DNA from: Microbacterium lacus
GTDB lineage: Bacteria; Actinomycetota; Actinomycetes; Actinomycetales; Microbacteriaceae
Reading direction: 5' to 3'
Assembly: GCF_002812805.1 (NCBI RefSeq)
Contig: NZ_NMUM01000040.1
Coordinates: 62,001-126,000, forward strand
DNA: 64,000 bases
The stretch's first letter is position 1; each line of letters starts with the position of its first letter. Position numbers and translations under genes: made by a program. This document shows positions 1-9,561 of the stretch, piece by piece. Below the pieces are notes generated by a model. That model had not been told where the DNA came from. It made no database searches and was given only the letters and a program-made list of their open reading frames with translations.

Positions 1-1
1 T

Positions 2-649
2 TCCCAGGCGCTGGTCCAGATGCTGCGCACGCAAACAAGGGGTCGCTACCGGCTGGCATCGAAGACACATGAGGCGCTCACGGAGCGATTCCAGCACGTT
101 GCGCACGAGATTGCCGAGATCACCGCCGACGCGGATGGCCTCATGAAACTTCGCCTGCAGGCCGTGCAACACGAGTTAGCGGGTGTTGCGATTGACGGCC
201 AGAAGGGCATCGCGTTGTTCAGCTATCCCGAGGCGTTGGAACACGGACTGATCCCCGCCGTTCGCGCCTTCATCGCGACGGTGCCGAACCCCATCGCCGT
301 TCGACTGAGAGTCAGTGACTCCGCCGAGGTCCTCGCCGCTACGGGCACCGGGCCGTCGACGATCGACCGACGCGCCGTCCTGCTCCAGACGATCATCGAA
401 GGCGTGCTGAACGCGCTGGAGTTCTGTCACGCACAGCGCATCGACATCACCATCGGCGTGGTCGCCGGAATGGTGCGCGTCTCGCTCACGAACGACGGCA
501 CCGGTAGCGCCGGTATGGCGGAGCCTCCCGGGCTCGACAGCCTGCGTCGCCAGGTGAGCGCAATCGGCGGGAGGCTCGAAGCCGAGATGCCCGCCGAGGG
601 CGGGTGCAGCCTGATCATGTTCACGCCGCCCGTCGCCGCGAGCGCCTAG
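2..649 (+). CDS. Sensor histidine kinase, C-terminal part (gene runs off the window's left edge)
   Basis: The reading frame is open from base 2, so the 5' end lies outside the window. The visible ~215 residues end in a HATPase-like domain: an N-box-like segment (EGVLNALEF), a G1-like LTNDGTG and a closing GLDSLRRQVSAIGG that resembles the GLRGMRERV...GG block of NarL-family (HisKA_3) sensor kinases. In that family the protein binds ATP and phosphorylates a LuxR/NarL-type response regulator. The sensor and phosphoacceptor parts are not visible, and no partner regulator is in the window. It converges on glmM, and the stop codons of both genes sit in one hairpin. Confidence 0.6.
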   Translation, partial: SQALVQMLRTQTRGRYRLASKTHEALTERFQHVAHEIAEITADADGLMKLRLQAVQHELAGVAIDGQKGIALFSYPEALEHGLIPAVRAFIATVPNPIAVRLRVSDSAEVLAATGTGPSTIDRRAVLLQTIIEGVLNALEFCHAQRIDITIGVVAGMVRVSLTNDGTGSAGMAEPPGLDSLRRQVSAIGGRLEAEMPAEGGCSLIMFTPPVAASA

Positions 650-665
650 CGACTGAGCTCGCTAG
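646..665. terminator. Short hairpin between convergent genes
   Basis: CTAGCGA (646-652) and TCGCTAG (659-665) form a perfect 7-bp stem with a 6-base loop. It contains the TAG stops of both the kinase (647-649) and glmM (662-664). There is no T-run, so intrinsic termination is only a possibility. Confidence 0.4.
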
Positions 666-2020
666 AGAGCTAGGGCTGAGCGCACGACATCGGCCAGCTC
701 GTCGGCGTGACGGCGGGCCGTTTCTTCGTCGGCGGCTTCGACCATCACGCGCACGAGCGGCTCGGTGCCCGAGGGACGCAGCAGCACACGACCGGAATCC
801 CCGAGAGACGCGGATGCCGCGGCCACAGCAGCGATAACGTCCGGGTCCGTGTTGGCCCGTGAACGGTCGACGTCGCGCACATTGACCAGCACCTGCGGGA
901 ACACCGTCATGATCGACGCGAGTTCGGCGAGGGTCTTGCCCGTGCGCGCCATCTCAGCCACGAGGTGCAGACCCGTCAGCAGGCCGTCTCCGGTCGTGGC
1001 GTAGTCGCTCATGATGAGGTGCCCGGACTGCTCGCCGCCGAGCGAGTACCCGCCCCGGCTCATCTCTTCGAGCACGTAGCGGTCGCCGACGGCGGTCTGG
1101 AGCACGCGGATGCCTCGCTCCGCCATCGCCCGATGCAGGCCCAGGTTGCTCATGACCGTCGCAACGAGTGTGTTGTCGCGCAAGCGTCCACGTTCGTGGA
1201 GGGAGGCGGCGAGAATCGCCATGATCCGGTCACCGTCGATGATCTGCCCCGTGGCGTCGACCGCCAGGCACCGGTCGGCGTCGCCATCATGGGCTATTCC
1301 GACATCCGCTCCGTGTTCGAGCACAGCGGCGGCGAGCACGTCGAGGTGCGTCGAACCGACACCGTCGTTGATGTTCCAACCGTCCGGGTCGGCACCGATC
1401 ACGACGAGTTCGGCGCCCGCATCGCGGAACGTCTCGGGCGAGACACCGGATGCGGCGCCGTGGGCGCAGTCGAGCACAACCTTGACGCCCTCGAGCCGCT
1501 GGGGCAGAGAGGCCAGGAGGTGCATGACGTAGCGGTCTTCGGCATCCGAGAATCGCGCGATGCGCCCGACGTCCGCGCCGGTGGGCTGGAGCTTGGGACC
1601 CGACATCGCCTGCTCGATGCGTTGCTCGACGGCGTCGGGCAGCTTCATGCCTCCGCGGGCGAAGATCTTGATGCCGTTGTCGGGCGCCGGATTGTGTGAG
1701 GCCGAGACCATGACACCGAAGTCGGCGTCACGATCGGCGACGAGGAAGGCGAGTGCCGGGGTCGGCAGAACGCCGGCCTCGAGCACATCGACACCCGACG
1801 AGGCGAGTCCTGCGGCGACCGCGGCGGTCAGGAATTCTCCCGACACACGCGGGTCGCGCGCGACCACGGCCGTCAGACGACGTCCCTGTGCACGGCGCGC
1901 CTCGGCGGTGCGACCTTGACCGAGGACGACTGCTGTCGCCTGGGCAAGCGAAAGTGCAAGGTCGGCGGTCAGGGTCCCGTTTGCGAGACCCCGAACGCCG
2001 TCCGTGCCAAAAAGCGGCAT
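662..2020 (-). CDS. glmM: Phosphoglucosamine mutase GlmM
   Basis: 452 aa, full length for the family. GlmM interconverts glucosamine-6-phosphate and glucosamine-1-phosphate in cytosolic UDP-GlcNAc synthesis for peptidoglycan. The N-terminus [11 protein letters not shown] is typical. The phosphoserine loop SASHNP is at about residues 106-111 (S108 the likely phosphorylated residue), the Mg-binding DGDADR at 245-250, the sugar-binding GEQSGH about 330, and the phosphate-binding RPSGTEP near the C-terminus. It is the last gene of rplM-rpsI-glmM, starting 18 bases after rpsI, a linkage common in actinobacteria. Confidence 0.97.
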   Translation of the reverse strand: MPLFGTDGVRGLANGTLTADLALSLAQATAVVLGQGRTAEARRAQGRRLTAVVARDPRVSGEFLTAAVAAGLASSGVDVLEAGVLPTPALAFLVADRDADFGVMVSASHNPAPDNGIKIFARGGMKLPDAVEQRIEQAMSGPKLQPTGADVGRIARFSDAEDRYVMHLLASLPQRLEGVKVVLDCAHGAASGVSPETFRDAGAELVVIGADPDGWNINDGVGSTHLDVLAAAVLEHGADVGIAHDGDADRCLAVDATGQIIDGDRIMAILAASLHERGRLRDNTLVATVMSNLGLHRAMAERGIRVLQTAVGDRYVLEEMSRGGYSLGGEQSGHLIMSDYATTGDGLLTGLHLVAEMARTGKTLAELASIMTVFPQVLVNVRDVDRSRANTDPDVIAAVAAASASLGDSGRVLLRPSGTEPLVRVMVEAADEETARRHADELADVVRSALAL

Positions 2021-2038
2021 CGGAGCGCTGACCGCTGG

Positions 2039-2542
2039 TTAGCGCTTCGAGTACTGAGGCGCCTTACGGGCCTTCTTGAGTCCGGCCTTCTTGCGCTCCT
2101 TGACGCGAGCGTCGCGCGAGAGGAATCCGGCCTTCTTGAGGGTGGCGCGGTTGTTCTCGATGTCGATCTCGTTGAGCGAACGCGCGATGCCGAGGCGCAG
2201 TGCGCCGGCCTGACCCGAGGGTCCACCGCCCGAGATGCGGGCGATGACGTCGTAGGCGTCGGTGAGGTTGAGGACCGTGAACGGGTCGGTGACGAGCTGC
2301 TGGTGCAGCTTGTTCGGGAAGTAGTCCTCGAACGCGCGGCCGTTGACCGTGATCGTGCCCGAGCCGGGGACGATGCGCACGCGGGCGATGGCCTGCTTGC
2401 GACGGCCCACGGCTGCGCCGGGAACGGTCAGGACGGGACGCTCGGCTGCGACGGCTGCTGCCGTCTGGTCAGCGGGCGTCTCGGTCGAGTAGCTCTGGGG
2501 GGCCTCGTCAGTCGAGGAAGTGGAGTCGGAGATGTTCGCCAC
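2039..2542 (-). CDS. rpsI: 30S ribosomal protein S9
   Basis: 167 aa. The conserved S9 core starts near residue 45 ([12 protein letters not shown]) and ends with the basic tail [12 protein letters not shown] that reaches the ribosomal P site. The first ~40 residues are a Ser/Thr/Ala-rich extension not found in short bacterial S9 proteins. It lies 30 bases downstream of rplM and is presumably cotranscribed with it. Confidence 0.97.
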   Translation of the reverse strand: MANISDSTSSTDEAPQSYSTETPADQTAAAVAAERPVLTVPGAAVGRRKQAIARVRIVPGSGTITVNGRAFEDYFPNKLHQQLVTDPFTVLNLTDAYDVIARISGGGPSGQAGALRLGIARSLNEIDIENNRATLKKAGFLSRDARVKERKKAGLKKARKAPQYSKR

Positions 2543-2572
2543 GAGTATGTCCTTTGAAAGTGAGTGCGGCGC

Positions 2573-3019
2573 TTACTGGGCGACCTGGTCGAGGGTGTAC
2601 GTCTTGGGCTGCTGGGCAGCGTGGGGGTGCTCGGCACCCCGGTAAACCTTGAGCTTGCCCAGCTGTGCGCGACCGATGCTGTTCTTGGGCAGCATCCCGC
2701 GGATCGCCTTTTCGACGGCACGCTCGGGGTTCTTGTCCATGAGCTCGCCGTAGGTGACGGACTTGAGTCCACCCGGGTAGCCCGAGTGGCGGTAGGCCTT
2801 CTTCTTCTCGAGCTTCTGACCCGTCAGCGCGACCTTGTCGGCGTTGACGATGATCACGAAGTCACCGGTGTCCATGTGGTTGGTGAAGGTGGGCTTGTGC
2901 TTGCCGCGCAGGAGCGCTGCAGCGTGGCTCGCGAGGCGGCCGAGAACGACGTCGGTCGCGTCGATGATGAGCCACTCGCGCTGGATCTCGCCAGCCTTGG
3001 GGGTGTACGTGCGCGTCAC
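2573..3019 (-). CDS. rplM: 50S ribosomal protein L13
   Basis: 148 aa from a GTG start giving (V/M)TRTYTPKAG, the standard actinobacterial L13 N-terminus. The frame is open for another 60 codons upstream, but those residues do not look like L13 and the family length is about 147. A purine-rich AAGAAAG lies ~10 bases upstream. Family blocks seen: [37 protein letters not shown] and [11 protein letters not shown]13 is an early-assembly protein of the large subunit. It is the first gene of rplM-rpsI-glmM; truA, often just upstream, is 44 kb away. Confidence 0.95.
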   Translation of the reverse strand: MTRTYTPKAGEIQREWLIIDATDVVLGRLASHAAALLRGKHKPTFTNHMDTGDFVIIVNADKVALTGQKLEKKKAYRHSGYPGGLKSVTYGELMDKNPERAVEKAIRGMLPKNSIGRAQLGKLKVYRGAEHPHAAQQPKTYTLDQVAQ

Positions 3020-3218
3020 AGTAGTGCTGCTTTCTTGTTCGAACGGAGATGTTCGTGAATCCCGCTCCGGGGTTGTTGTCTCCAGACGGATGTCCGGGCA
3101 ACGAGCCAGTGGAGGGCTCACGTTCGCGGTAGCCAGGCCAGCAGGGCACAGGCACCAAGGGATCAGCTTAGCGCAGGCCGGGGCCGCGGCCAAACGCACG
3201 GGTCCGCGGCTCGTGCGC

Positions 3219-4076
3219 CTAGGCCAGGAGCGTTCCCGTCAGCGCAAGCAGCACATAGGTGCCGTTGAACACCATGTGCACGAGGAGGGCGCCCCAGATC
3301 CGCCCCGTGAGCAAGACGAGCAGTCCTACAACGAGGCCGACGAGCGTGAAGACAACGGCGTCGTCCCAGCCGACGGCACCCGAGATTCCGTGTGCCAGGA
3401 CGAACACGCCCGTCGTGACGACCAGGGCGATGAACGCGGCGAAGCCCTTGCCGAAAGCGCGGCGCACGACCGTAAAGATCGCTACGAGCAGTACGCCTCG
3501 GAAGAAGAGCTCTTCGATCGTCGGTCCGATGATCACCGGCGTCAGAGCTTCGGTGAACCACCAGTCGGGGGTCAGTGACCCATTGACCGTCGGGTACGAC
3601 GGGAAGGCGCCGCTCGCCCCCGCTGCCACGTCGAGCCAACCCTGCACCACCCGCAGGGCGCCGCCGAGGACGACGCCGTAGAGCAGGTCGACCCACCGAA
3701 ACCGCAGCAGCATCCGGGGTCGCGAACGCGAGAACGCCAGCACGATCGGCACCAGCATGCCGGCCCACATGACGAGAGGCGCGATCAGTCCGCCGCCCAG
3801 GGTGGGCGCGAGAGTGCTGAGAGCGGATGATCCGAGGATGCCGGCCCCGAACGACAACATCGTCCAGCCGAGCAAGTCGTACCCCCAGCGTCGGACGGTG
3901 CTGCCCCCCTCGCGCCAGTCACGCGCAGGCCGACGACGGCGACGCCGCTCGGCTGTCGCGGATCGACCTTCCGCCGCACCCTCTGCGTCGATCTGCGACA
4001 GTGGAATCGAGCGCGGAGTCGAACGCGAGGCATCCGTTTCGCCCACGGTCGGCGCGTCGCTAGGCTCAGTGGGCAC
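3219..4076 (-). CDS. CPBP-family intramembrane metalloprotease
   Basis: 285 aa with a GTG start. Residues 1-90 are polar and Arg-rich (a run of six Arg) and look disordered; about eight hydrophobic segments follow. Motif 1 is TIEELFFRG (paired Glu and Arg) and later His residues appear in LAHGISG and LLVHMVFN, the CPBP (Abi, PF02517) metal and catalytic set. Family members cleave within membranes or process peptides, but the substrate here is unknown. It diverges from the phosphatase gene with only 30 bases between the starts, so one or both transcripts may have a very short leader. Confidence 0.85.
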   Translation of the reverse strand: MPTEPSDAPTVGETDASRSTPRSIPLSQIDAEGAAEGRSATAERRRRRRPARDWREGGSTVRRWGYDLLGWTMLSFGAGILGSSALSTLAPTLGGGLIAPLVMWAGMLVPIVLAFSRSRPRMLLRFRWVDLLYGVVLGGALRVVQGWLDVAAGASGAFPSYPTVNGSLTPDWWFTEALTPVIIGPTIEELFFRGVLLVAIFTVVRRAFGKGFAAFIALVVTTGVFVLAHGISGAVGWDDAVVFTLVGLVVGLLVLLTGRIWGALLVHMVFNGTYVLLALTGTLLA

Positions 4077-4106
4077 GCTGCCACGTTACCCGGGAGGCCC
4101 CTCGTC

Positions 4107-4691
4107 ATGCTCGAGTTGCTGACGGTGTGCACGGGCAACATCTGCCGCTCTCCCCTGGCCGAGTCGCTGTTGCGCGAACGTCTCGCGCCTCTCGACGTGC
4201 GCGTGAGTAGTGCGGGCACGCGGGCGCTCGTCGGGTCGGGCATGACCCCCGAGGCGCAGCGGCTCGCGGTTGATCTGGGCGTTCCGGATGCGGCCGCACA
4301 CCGGGCTCGACACCTGACCGAGGGGTTGCTCGAGACCCCCGACCTGATTTTCGCGATGTCACGCGAGCATCGGCGGGTCATCGTCGATCTCGCGCCGCGT
4401 CGGCTCCGCGCGACCTTCACCGTTCGCGAGTTCGCGCGCTTGGCACAGCACGCGACCGATGAGTCGATCGCCCGCGCCGTCGCCGACGCGACGGATACGC
4501 GTGACGCGCTTCGCCTGGCGGTGGCTCACGTGTCCGCGATGCGGAGCGAGGTGGAACCGCCGGCGGATGCTTCGGACGACGACGTGATCGACCCATACCG
4601 CCGCTCGTGGAAGACGTACGAGTTGTCGGCATCACAGCTGGTGCCCGCGGTGGATGAGGTCGTGCGGGTGCTGCGGATCGCTCTCGCCTGA
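4107..4691 (+). CDS. Low-molecular-weight protein-tyrosine phosphatase
   Basis: 194 aa. The P-loop CTGNICRS starts at Cys8, with Cys8 the expected nucleophile and Arg14 the phosphate-binding residue (C-X5-R). A late DPYRRSW supplies the expected general-acid Asp. It is longer than the usual ~150 aa, with insertions in the second half. GGGAGG at ~4091-4096 supports the ATG. In capsule loci, enzymes of this family (Wzb/Wzb-like) dephosphorylate the BY-kinase; one lies 17 kb away here, so a functional link is possible but unproven. Confidence 0.88.
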   Translation: MLELLTVCTGNICRSPLAESLLRERLAPLDVRVSSAGTRALVGSGMTPEAQRLAVDLGVPDAAAHRARHLTEGLLETPDLIFAMSREHRRVIVDLAPRRLRATFTVREFARLAQHATDESIARAVADATDTRDALRLAVAHVSAMRSEVEPPADASDDDVIDPYRRSWKTYELSASQLVPAVDEVVRVLRIALA

Positions 4692-4789
4692 GCCGCAGCA
4701 TCCTCTTTCGGGTACATGCGGGGGAATAGTTACCCGCGGCGCCTAGTTGGCCCGTGCGGGAACCTACCCGTTCACAATCGAGGAGCACC

Positions 4790-5374
4790 ATGATCACCGC
4801 GCACGCGAACCCCGCCCCGACCGAGGCCCCGATCTTGGATGTGTTGGCCGAGCGGTGGAGCACGCGTGTTTATGACGCGGATGCTCCGCTCGACGAGTCC
4901 GCGCTGCAGAGCGCACTCGAGGCGGCACGGTGGACTCCCTCGGCGAACAACACGCAGCCGTGGCGCTTCATCGTCGCGCGTCGCGGAACGCCCGAGTTCG
5001 AGACGGTGCACACCGCGCTGCGCGGGTTCAATCAGTCGTGGACGGCCGCAGCATCCGCTCTCGTCGTGTTCGTCGCCGAGACCGAGACTGAGGACGGCAA
5101 GCCGCTGCGCATGGCCGCCTATGACCTCGGCCAGGCGGCCGCGCACTTCACCGTGCAGGCGCACGCGAGTGGTCTGCACACCCATCAGATGGGTGGTTTC
5201 GACGGCCAGGCGATCGCGGATGCGTTCGGGCTCGATTCCCGCTTTGTGCCGATGACGGTCATGTCGGTGGGTTCGCTGGGCGACATCAAACAGGTGGACG
5301 AGGACGTGCGTGAGCGCGAGCTCGCACCGCGTTCGCGCCACTCGGTGAGCGATCTGGTGCTCGTCGGCGCGTAA
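4790..5374 (+). CDS. Nitroreductase-family flavoprotein
   Basis: 194 aa from ATG 4790, chosen because GAGGAG lies just upstream; the frame is open 12 codons further up. The N-terminal RWSTRVYDADAPLDES and ARWTPSANNTQPWRF match the FMN-binding region of the nitroreductase family (PF00881). Members use NAD(P)H and FMN to reduce nitroaromatics, quinones or similar compounds in the cytosol. The substrate cannot be told. The gene ends just before a pair of dispersed palindromic repeats. Confidence 0.85.
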   Translation: MITAHANPAPTEAPILDVLAERWSTRVYDADAPLDESALQSALEAARWTPSANNTQPWRFIVARRGTPEFETVHTALRGFNQSWTAAASALVVFVAETETEDGKPLRMAAYDLGQAAAHFTVQAHASGLHTHQMGGFDGQAIADAFGLDSRFVPMTVMSVGSLGDIKQVDEDVRERELAPRSRHSVSDLVLVGA

Positions 5375-5383
5375 CCCCGCACC

Positions 5384-5461
5384 CGCTCGGTGAGCGAGCG
5401 CGGCGGGTCGAAACGCCGCTCCCCAACCCCGCTCGTTGAGCGAGCGCAGCGAGTCGAAACG
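5384..5461. repeat. Two copies of a dispersed TTGAGC...GTCGAAACG palindromic repeat
   Basis: Copies at 5384-5415 and 5430-5461 share CGCTCG(G/T)TGAGCGAGCG, a 3-4 base core and G(G/A)GTCGAAACG. A third copy lies at 19422-19449. Imperfect dyad symmetry and placement just after stop codons suggest a REP-like element rather than a gene. Confidence 0.75.
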
Positions 5462-5496
5462 CCCACATCGCGATCCGACCGCCGCGAAGTCGACGG

Positions 5497-5988
5497 ATGT
5501 CTGGCAGCATCGCCGTTGTGATTGCAACGCCGCTCCCACCAACCCTGTCGTTCCTGTTCCGTCTCGAGGTCCAGGTTGGTGCACCGGTCGACCTGGGTGT
5601 CGTCGGGGGTGAACACCGCCGGATCGTCCCGATTCTGTCGGGCACCATCGAGGGCCCTGAGATTCGGGGGACGGTGTTGGATGGTGGGGCGGATTTCCAG
5701 GTGCTGCACCCTGACGGGCGCCAGATGCTCGAGGCAAGGTACGGCATCGAGACCGACGACGGTGTGCGGATGTATGTCGAGAATCGTGGGCTTCGCGCCG
5801 GTTCCGCCGAGGATCTCGGTCGCATCGCAAAGGGTGAGCGGGTCGATCCGGCGCGGATCTATTTCCGTTCGCAGCCGCAGCTCTTCGCGCCGGCGGGCCC
5901 CTGGGAGTGGCTGAATTCGCGGATGTTCGTCGGGGTCGGCGAGCGGGCACCGTTGGGCGTGCGGCTGGACGTCTTCGTCATCGACTGA
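5497..5988 (+). CDS. DUF3237 (UPF0311) family protein
   Basis: 163 aa, normal length. PPTLSFLFRLEVQVGAPVDLG at the N-terminus (residues ~13-33) and the central IVPILSGTIEGPEIRGTVL and GGADFQVL are characteristic of DUF3237 beta-barrel proteins. No catalytic role is established for the family. A GTG at 5518 is an alternative start. It stands alone between the palindromic repeats and the first HNH gene. Confidence 0.8.
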   Translation: MSGSIAVVIATPLPPTLSFLFRLEVQVGAPVDLGVVGGEHRRIVPILSGTIEGPEIRGTVLDGGADFQVLHPDGRQMLEARYGIETDDGVRMYVENRGLRAGSAEDLGRIAKGERVDPARIYFRSQPQLFAPAGPWEWLNSRMFVGVGERAPLGVRLDVFVID

Positions 5989-6094
5989 CGCTCCCCCGCT
6001 TACGCCGACACTCGCTTGCGCCGGCCACACCCCTCGCCTCACGCCGGACACAGCAGACCGCACGCCGGGCGCTCCTCCCCCCGCCGCACACACC

Positions 6095-7564
6095 TCACCC
6101 CGTTCCGGCCCAACTTCGGTGCCCCATGACCGCACCGACGCGCGCTCTTTGCCGTAGCCGCGACCCCGCGGCCGGGCGCCATCTTCGCTCCGGATCCCAC
6201 CAGGCAGGTCCGCGCACGTGTGGCACCCCGTCGATCATCACGACGGACCAGCCCGATGTTGGCAACGTTCGATGGTGAACCCAACACAATAGGACTCCGT
6301 TGTCCGTATGCGTTGGGCCTCCGAGTGCATGGTCTGTGACGTGGTGGATTTCACACCACCCGGCCGGCACGTGGCAGCCGGGGATGACGCATCCTCCGTC
6401 GCGCAGACTGATCGCCTTACGCTGAATGGCGTTGAAGACCCGATCGGTCACGCTCAGGCCGACGATCCGGCCCCGATCGTTGCATGTGACGCGCTGGATG
6501 CTTCCGCAGCACGCGGCCCGCTCCGCAACCCCGATGCCGACCGGCTCATTGATGCCCTCGACCTCCACCCATCCGGTTCCCGCGACGACGTCCTCTTCGC
6601 GGGCGTAGACGACGAGGGTCGGCGCTCCCCCACCCACCGTCGGCAGCTCGCCCGACCGAGCCGCGACGTCGAGTGACGTCGCCAGGGCATCGTGCATCTT
6701 CTGAGCATGCGTCCGGGTGTCGCGTGGCTCGCCGACAGCATCGCCCGAATCACCAACGCCCACACCATCCGCAACGAAGCCGACCCCACCCCGCACCTTC
6801 GGGTTCGACAGTGAGTCGCAGTTGCGCTGCCACTGCGCCGCGACCTCGGCGAGCACATCGCCGCTCACTCGCGCGAGCCCGTCGCGCACGGGTCCCACGG
6901 TTAATCCGCGCCGCCGCATCGCGGATGCCTCGACCGGCTCCGCGCCGTCCTGATCGAGCACGCTCGCCCACACCTGCGCGAGCACCCGCAATTCTTGCGC
7001 CGACGCCTGCGGGCCGGACTCCACCGCACCCGTCGCGACATCGCGCGTCACACCCAACGCGGCCTCCCCCAACGCCGCGTCGGCGAGCAGCAGAGCGTCG
7101 CGGTCGATGCGACCGGATGCCTCGACCAGAACGGACGCCGCAACCACCCCGTCGCTTCCCACCGCCCCAGCGATCATCGCGTCACGAACCGCGGGCAGCG
7201 TCGCCGGCAGCCACTCCCCCGACGTCATCGAACGCTCACGGTGCACCACCCCGGCCGCCCGCACGATCGCCCCGGCCGACGCCCCCGACATTCGGGTCGT
7301 CCGCTGCACGACCTCCGACACCGAGCCACACCCCGCGCGCGTCGTCATCCGCTCATCCCGCGGACCCTCCGAGCGGCCGCGCACCACATCGGTCGCCTCA
7401 ACCAAGAACCCCTCGATCCGCCGCAGGATCGATCCCGCAACCGCCATCGCCTCGAGAACGAGAGCATCGGATGCCTCGTGCACAGCATCGCTCGCGAACA
7501 CCGGCGCGAGGGCCGCGGCGAGGGCAGCATCCACGTCGCGAAGGGCGTCGAGGGCGGGTTTCAT
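6095..7564 (-). CDS. DUF222 / HNH endonuclease domain protein (13E12-type), copy 1
   Basis: 489 aa from ATG 7564 (MKPALDALRDVD), the same start as its close paralogue at 16885-18441; the frame is open 53 codons further upstream without family resemblance. The N-terminal ~300 residues are DUF222 helices. The C-terminal HNH domain has GGCVIPGCHVPAGWCEIHH, then H-x-LGG-x-THxDN and LLCWVHHR, with two Cys pairs suitable for a structural zinc. These genes are multicopy in Gram-positive actinobacteria and their role is not settled. Identity to the second copy extends through the gene and ~110 bases of 5' flank. Confidence 0.9.
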   Translation of the reverse strand: MKPALDALRDVDAALAAALAPVFASDAVHEASDALVLEAMAVAGSILRRIEGFLVEATDVVRGRSEGPRDERMTTRAGCGSVSEVVQRTTRMSGASAGAIVRAAGVVHRERSMTSGEWLPATLPAVRDAMIAGAVGSDGVVAASVLVEASGRIDRDALLLADAALGEAALGVTRDVATGAVESGPQASAQELRVLAQVWASVLDQDGAEPVEASAMRRRGLTVGPVRDGLARVSGDVLAEVAAQWQRNCDSLSNPKVRGGVGFVADGVGVGDSGDAVGEPRDTRTHAQKMHDALATSLDVAARSGELPTVGGGAPTLVVYAREEDVVAGTGWVEVEGINEPVGIGVAERAACCGSIQRVTCNDRGRIVGLSVTDRVFNAIQRKAISLRDGGCVIPGCHVPAGWCEIHHVTDHALGGPTHTDNGVLLCWVHHRTLPTSGWSVVMIDGVPHVRGPAWWDPERRWRPAAGSRLRQRARVGAVMGHRSWAGTG

Positions 7565-8112
7565 GTCTCCATTCTGACGAGGGTCACCGACATTGACGGC
7601 CCGCAGAACGGCCAGATCAGGCATCCAAAAGAAACTTGTGGACAACCCCGAAACGCCCCGCCTGTGGAGGAAGGATTGGCTCCGCCTTCCCGTGGCCACC
7701 GCTTCCCCGCACACCGCGCGCACAACCGTCGCGAGCGCCCCTTTTCGCGCGAATGCTTGACCGCGGGGACCTCGGTGTGAAGGTAATGGGACTCGGCACG
7801 AAAGACACGCACGCCCACGCTCGACCCGAAGAGACTCAGGGCATCATGACGAAGTCGTCCCGCGCGTCCAAACCTTTCCACGCTCGACCCTCTCCCGCGA
7901 TCGACCCCTCCCGCGCATCCAAGCCGTTCCGCGCGTCCAAAGCCGGCGACTCATCGAACCCGGCGAGCGCGCCCAAACCGAGCTCACCCAAACCCGGCCC
8001 GCCGCCCAAACCCAAACCCGGCCCACCCCAACCGATATCGGGCACGAGCATCGGGTGACCCCCCCAGCAGTGGGGTAGCGCCACCTCACTCTTTGCCATC
8101 ACGATCGCCCTC
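7565..8112. other. Intergenic stretch with the promoter side of the HNH gene and no convincing gene
   Basis: The first ~110 bases match the 5' flank of the second HNH gene (18442-18555), including AGAACGGCCAGATCAG and CCTGTGGAGGAAGGAT, so this is the conserved control region of the pair. The rest is a Pro/Lys/Ser-coding low-complexity region with repeated CGCGCGTCCAAA-like words. A 70-codon frame at 7847-8059 exists but resembles no family. Confidence 0.5.
7847..8059 (+). CDS. Possible short Pro/Lys/Ser-rich protein
   Basis: A 70-codon frame starting MTKSSRASKPF and ending in PKPGPPPKPKPGPPQ. It has no recognisable domain, signal peptide or membrane segment. Repeated SRASKPF units come from repeated DNA words. 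There is no clear ribosome binding site. It may simply be GC-rich noise. Confidence 0.2.
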
Positions 8113-8646
8113 ATGACGCTGCTGGCCGTGCACGTGCTTCCCACCCAGGTGCGCGTTCTGCATGATCCGGTGAGCAGCTATCGGCTGACCCCGTACCGTC
8201 CGTGGACCATCGTGTCGAAGGTGAGCCTGTCGATCGCCGCGGGCGGAACGATCATCGGGCTCGCAGGGCTGCTGGGACGGCATGCTGTCGTCGCGTGCGT
8301 ACTGCTCGCCTTGTTCGCGATCTCGACGGCACTCCTCACGATCATGCCGATGGATGCCCGGGACACCGCGTCAACGACGGGCGGCCGCGTTCACAACGCC
8401 CTGGCCTTCATCGGCTTCGCTTCGGTGACCGCCGCCGCTTTGGTCGTGGGCAGCGCCCTCCTTGAAGCAGGGTTCGACGAGGCGGCGATATGGTCGACGG
8501 TGCTGGGCGGCGTCATGGCCGTCGGCGCGGCGGGTCTACTCATCGGCGCCGCGGCCCAGCGGACGAACCTGTTCGGGCTCTTCGAGAGGCTGATCTACGC
8601 GGGCTTCATCCTCTGGTTCATCCTGATCGGAATCACCGAGTTCTGA
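8113..8646 (+). CDS. DUF998-family membrane protein
   Basis: 177 aa with five or so hydrophobic segments. The loop TIMPMDARD followed by TTGGRVHNALAFIGF is the signature of DUF998 (PMD...GxxH-N). The function of the family is unknown. The reading frame upstream of the ATG encodes a continuation of the first hydrophobic segment (LFAITIAL) but has no usable start before the stop at 8056, so the natural 5' end may have been lost or changed. The gene is followed at once by a 22-bp tandem repeat. Confidence 0.7.
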   Translation: MTLLAVHVLPTQVRVLHDPVSSYRLTPYRPWTIVSKVSLSIAAGGTIIGLAGLLGRHAVVACVLLALFAISTALLTIMPMDARDTASTTGGRVHNALAFIGFASVTAAALVVGSALLEAGFDEAAIWSTVLGGVMAVGAAGLLIGAAAQRTNLFGLFERLIYAGFILWFILIGITEF

Positions 8647-8656
8647 CGCGGCGCGC

Positions 8657-8780
8657 GAGGGTGCCCGTTCCCCCTCCCGAGGGTGCCCGTTCCCACGCGC
8701 GAGGGTGCCCGTTCCCCCTCCCGAGGGTGCCCGTTCCACCCCGCGAGGGTGCCCGTTCCCCGCCCGAGGGTGCCCACTCC
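8657..8780. repeat. 22-bp tandem repeat, six units (GAGGGTGCCCGTTCC core)
   Basis: Units begin at 8657, 8679, 8701, 8723, 8745 and 8766. Each starts GAGGGTGCCCGTTCC (the last is degenerate, GAGGGTGCCCACTCC) followed by a C-rich spacer. The same unit with the same 22-bp period occurs twice at 58673-58709, 50 kb away. It lies between the DUF998 stop and the XRE regulator. Confidence 0.9.
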
Positions 8781-8866
8781 CACCAGAGGGAGGGATGTCT
8801 CGTCGGCACCGGCGCGCCTCGGACCCGGGGCTCGAGCCCTCGCGTTTCAGCCCTAGGGTGTGAGGC

Positions 8867-9499
8867 ATGGCAGCGACCCCCGGCGACGACACCGATGAGC
8901 GAATGACGCTCGAACTCGGCCGACGGATCAGCGTGCTGCGCAAGCAACGCGGCCTGACGCTCGTGGCTCTCGCCGCCCGCACCGATCTCTCGCAGCCCTT
9001 CCTCAGTCAGATCGAACGAGGTCGTGCCCGGCCGAGCATGCCGTCCCTGCACCGCCTGGCTTCAGCCTTAGGGACAACCACCCCCGCCCTCCTTTCCGGT
9101 GGCGAGCATGCGCACGGTTCGGCGGCCGAGATAGATGATGACGACGTGAGCCTGGTGCGGGTCGGCCAGGGCTCGATGGTCACTCAGTCGAACGGGCAGG
9201 CCAAGGCCCTGGTCGTCGGCGAGCGCGCTATGTACCCCCTCGAGTTCGTCACGAACGTCACCGAGTTCGAGGACTATTACCAGCATGCGGGCGCCGAATT
9301 CATCTACGTGATCTCGGGTCACCTCGAGGTCGACCTCGCCGAGAGAGGGATTCACCGGATCGGCCCGGGCGACACGCTCTACTTCGCGGGCGACGTGCGG
9401 CATCGGTGGCGAGTCGTGGGCCTCTGGCCCGCCCGCTTGCTGGTCACGCAGGCCGGTACGAGCACTGCCGTCGACAATATTGGCAGCGAGCATATTTAG
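8867..9499 (+). CDS. XRE-family transcriptional regulator with C-terminal cupin domain
   Basis: 210 aa. Residues ~22-78 are an HTH_3 domain (RRISVLRKQRGLTLVALAARTDLSQPFLSQIERG is split across helices 1-4). A cupin_2 barrel at ~125-195 includes HAGAEFIYVISGHLEVDL, GDTLYF and HRWRVVG. Proteins of this build usually bind a small ligand in the cupin and control an adjacent catabolic or transport operon. The ABC transporter genes follow 97 bases downstream, and that gap contains two dyad sequences that could be its operators. Confidence 0.92.
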   Translation: MAATPGDDTDERMTLELGRRISVLRKQRGLTLVALAARTDLSQPFLSQIERGRARPSMPSLHRLASALGTTTPALLSGGEHAHGSAAEIDDDDVSLVRVGQGSMVTQSNGQAKALVVGERAMYPLEFVTNVTEFEDYYQHAGAEFIYVISGHLEVDLAERGIHRIGPGDTLYFAGDVRHRWRVVGLWPARLLVTQAGTSTAVDNIGSEHI

Positions 9500-9520
9500 C
9501 TCTGTCCAGACATTCACGGG

Positions 9521-9534
9521 GCCGCAATTGCGGC
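9521..9534. promoter_or_regulatory. Perfect 14-bp palindrome upstream of the ABC operon
   Basis: GCCGCAATTGCGGC reads the same on both strands. It has no loop, so it is better suited to binding a dimeric protein than to forming an RNA hairpin. The XRE-cupin regulator encoded just upstream is the obvious candidate. Confidence 0.5.
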
Positions 9535-9561
9535 GAAATGCCTTCGTAACATCCTGAGCGG

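Noticed and set aside
965..1699. Long plus-strand open frame opposite glmM
   Set aside because: It is the antisense of a strongly conserved gene, and its translation has no domain and is Arg/His/Val-rich as expected from complementary GC-rich codons.
3020..3199. 60-residue N-terminal extension of L13
   Set aside because: Not L13-like, Cys/Pro-rich; the GTG at 3019 gives the exact family N-terminus.
8657..8780. Tandem array considered as a CRISPR
   Set aside because: Spacers between the 15-base cores are only ~7 bases and C-rich; no cas genes nearby.
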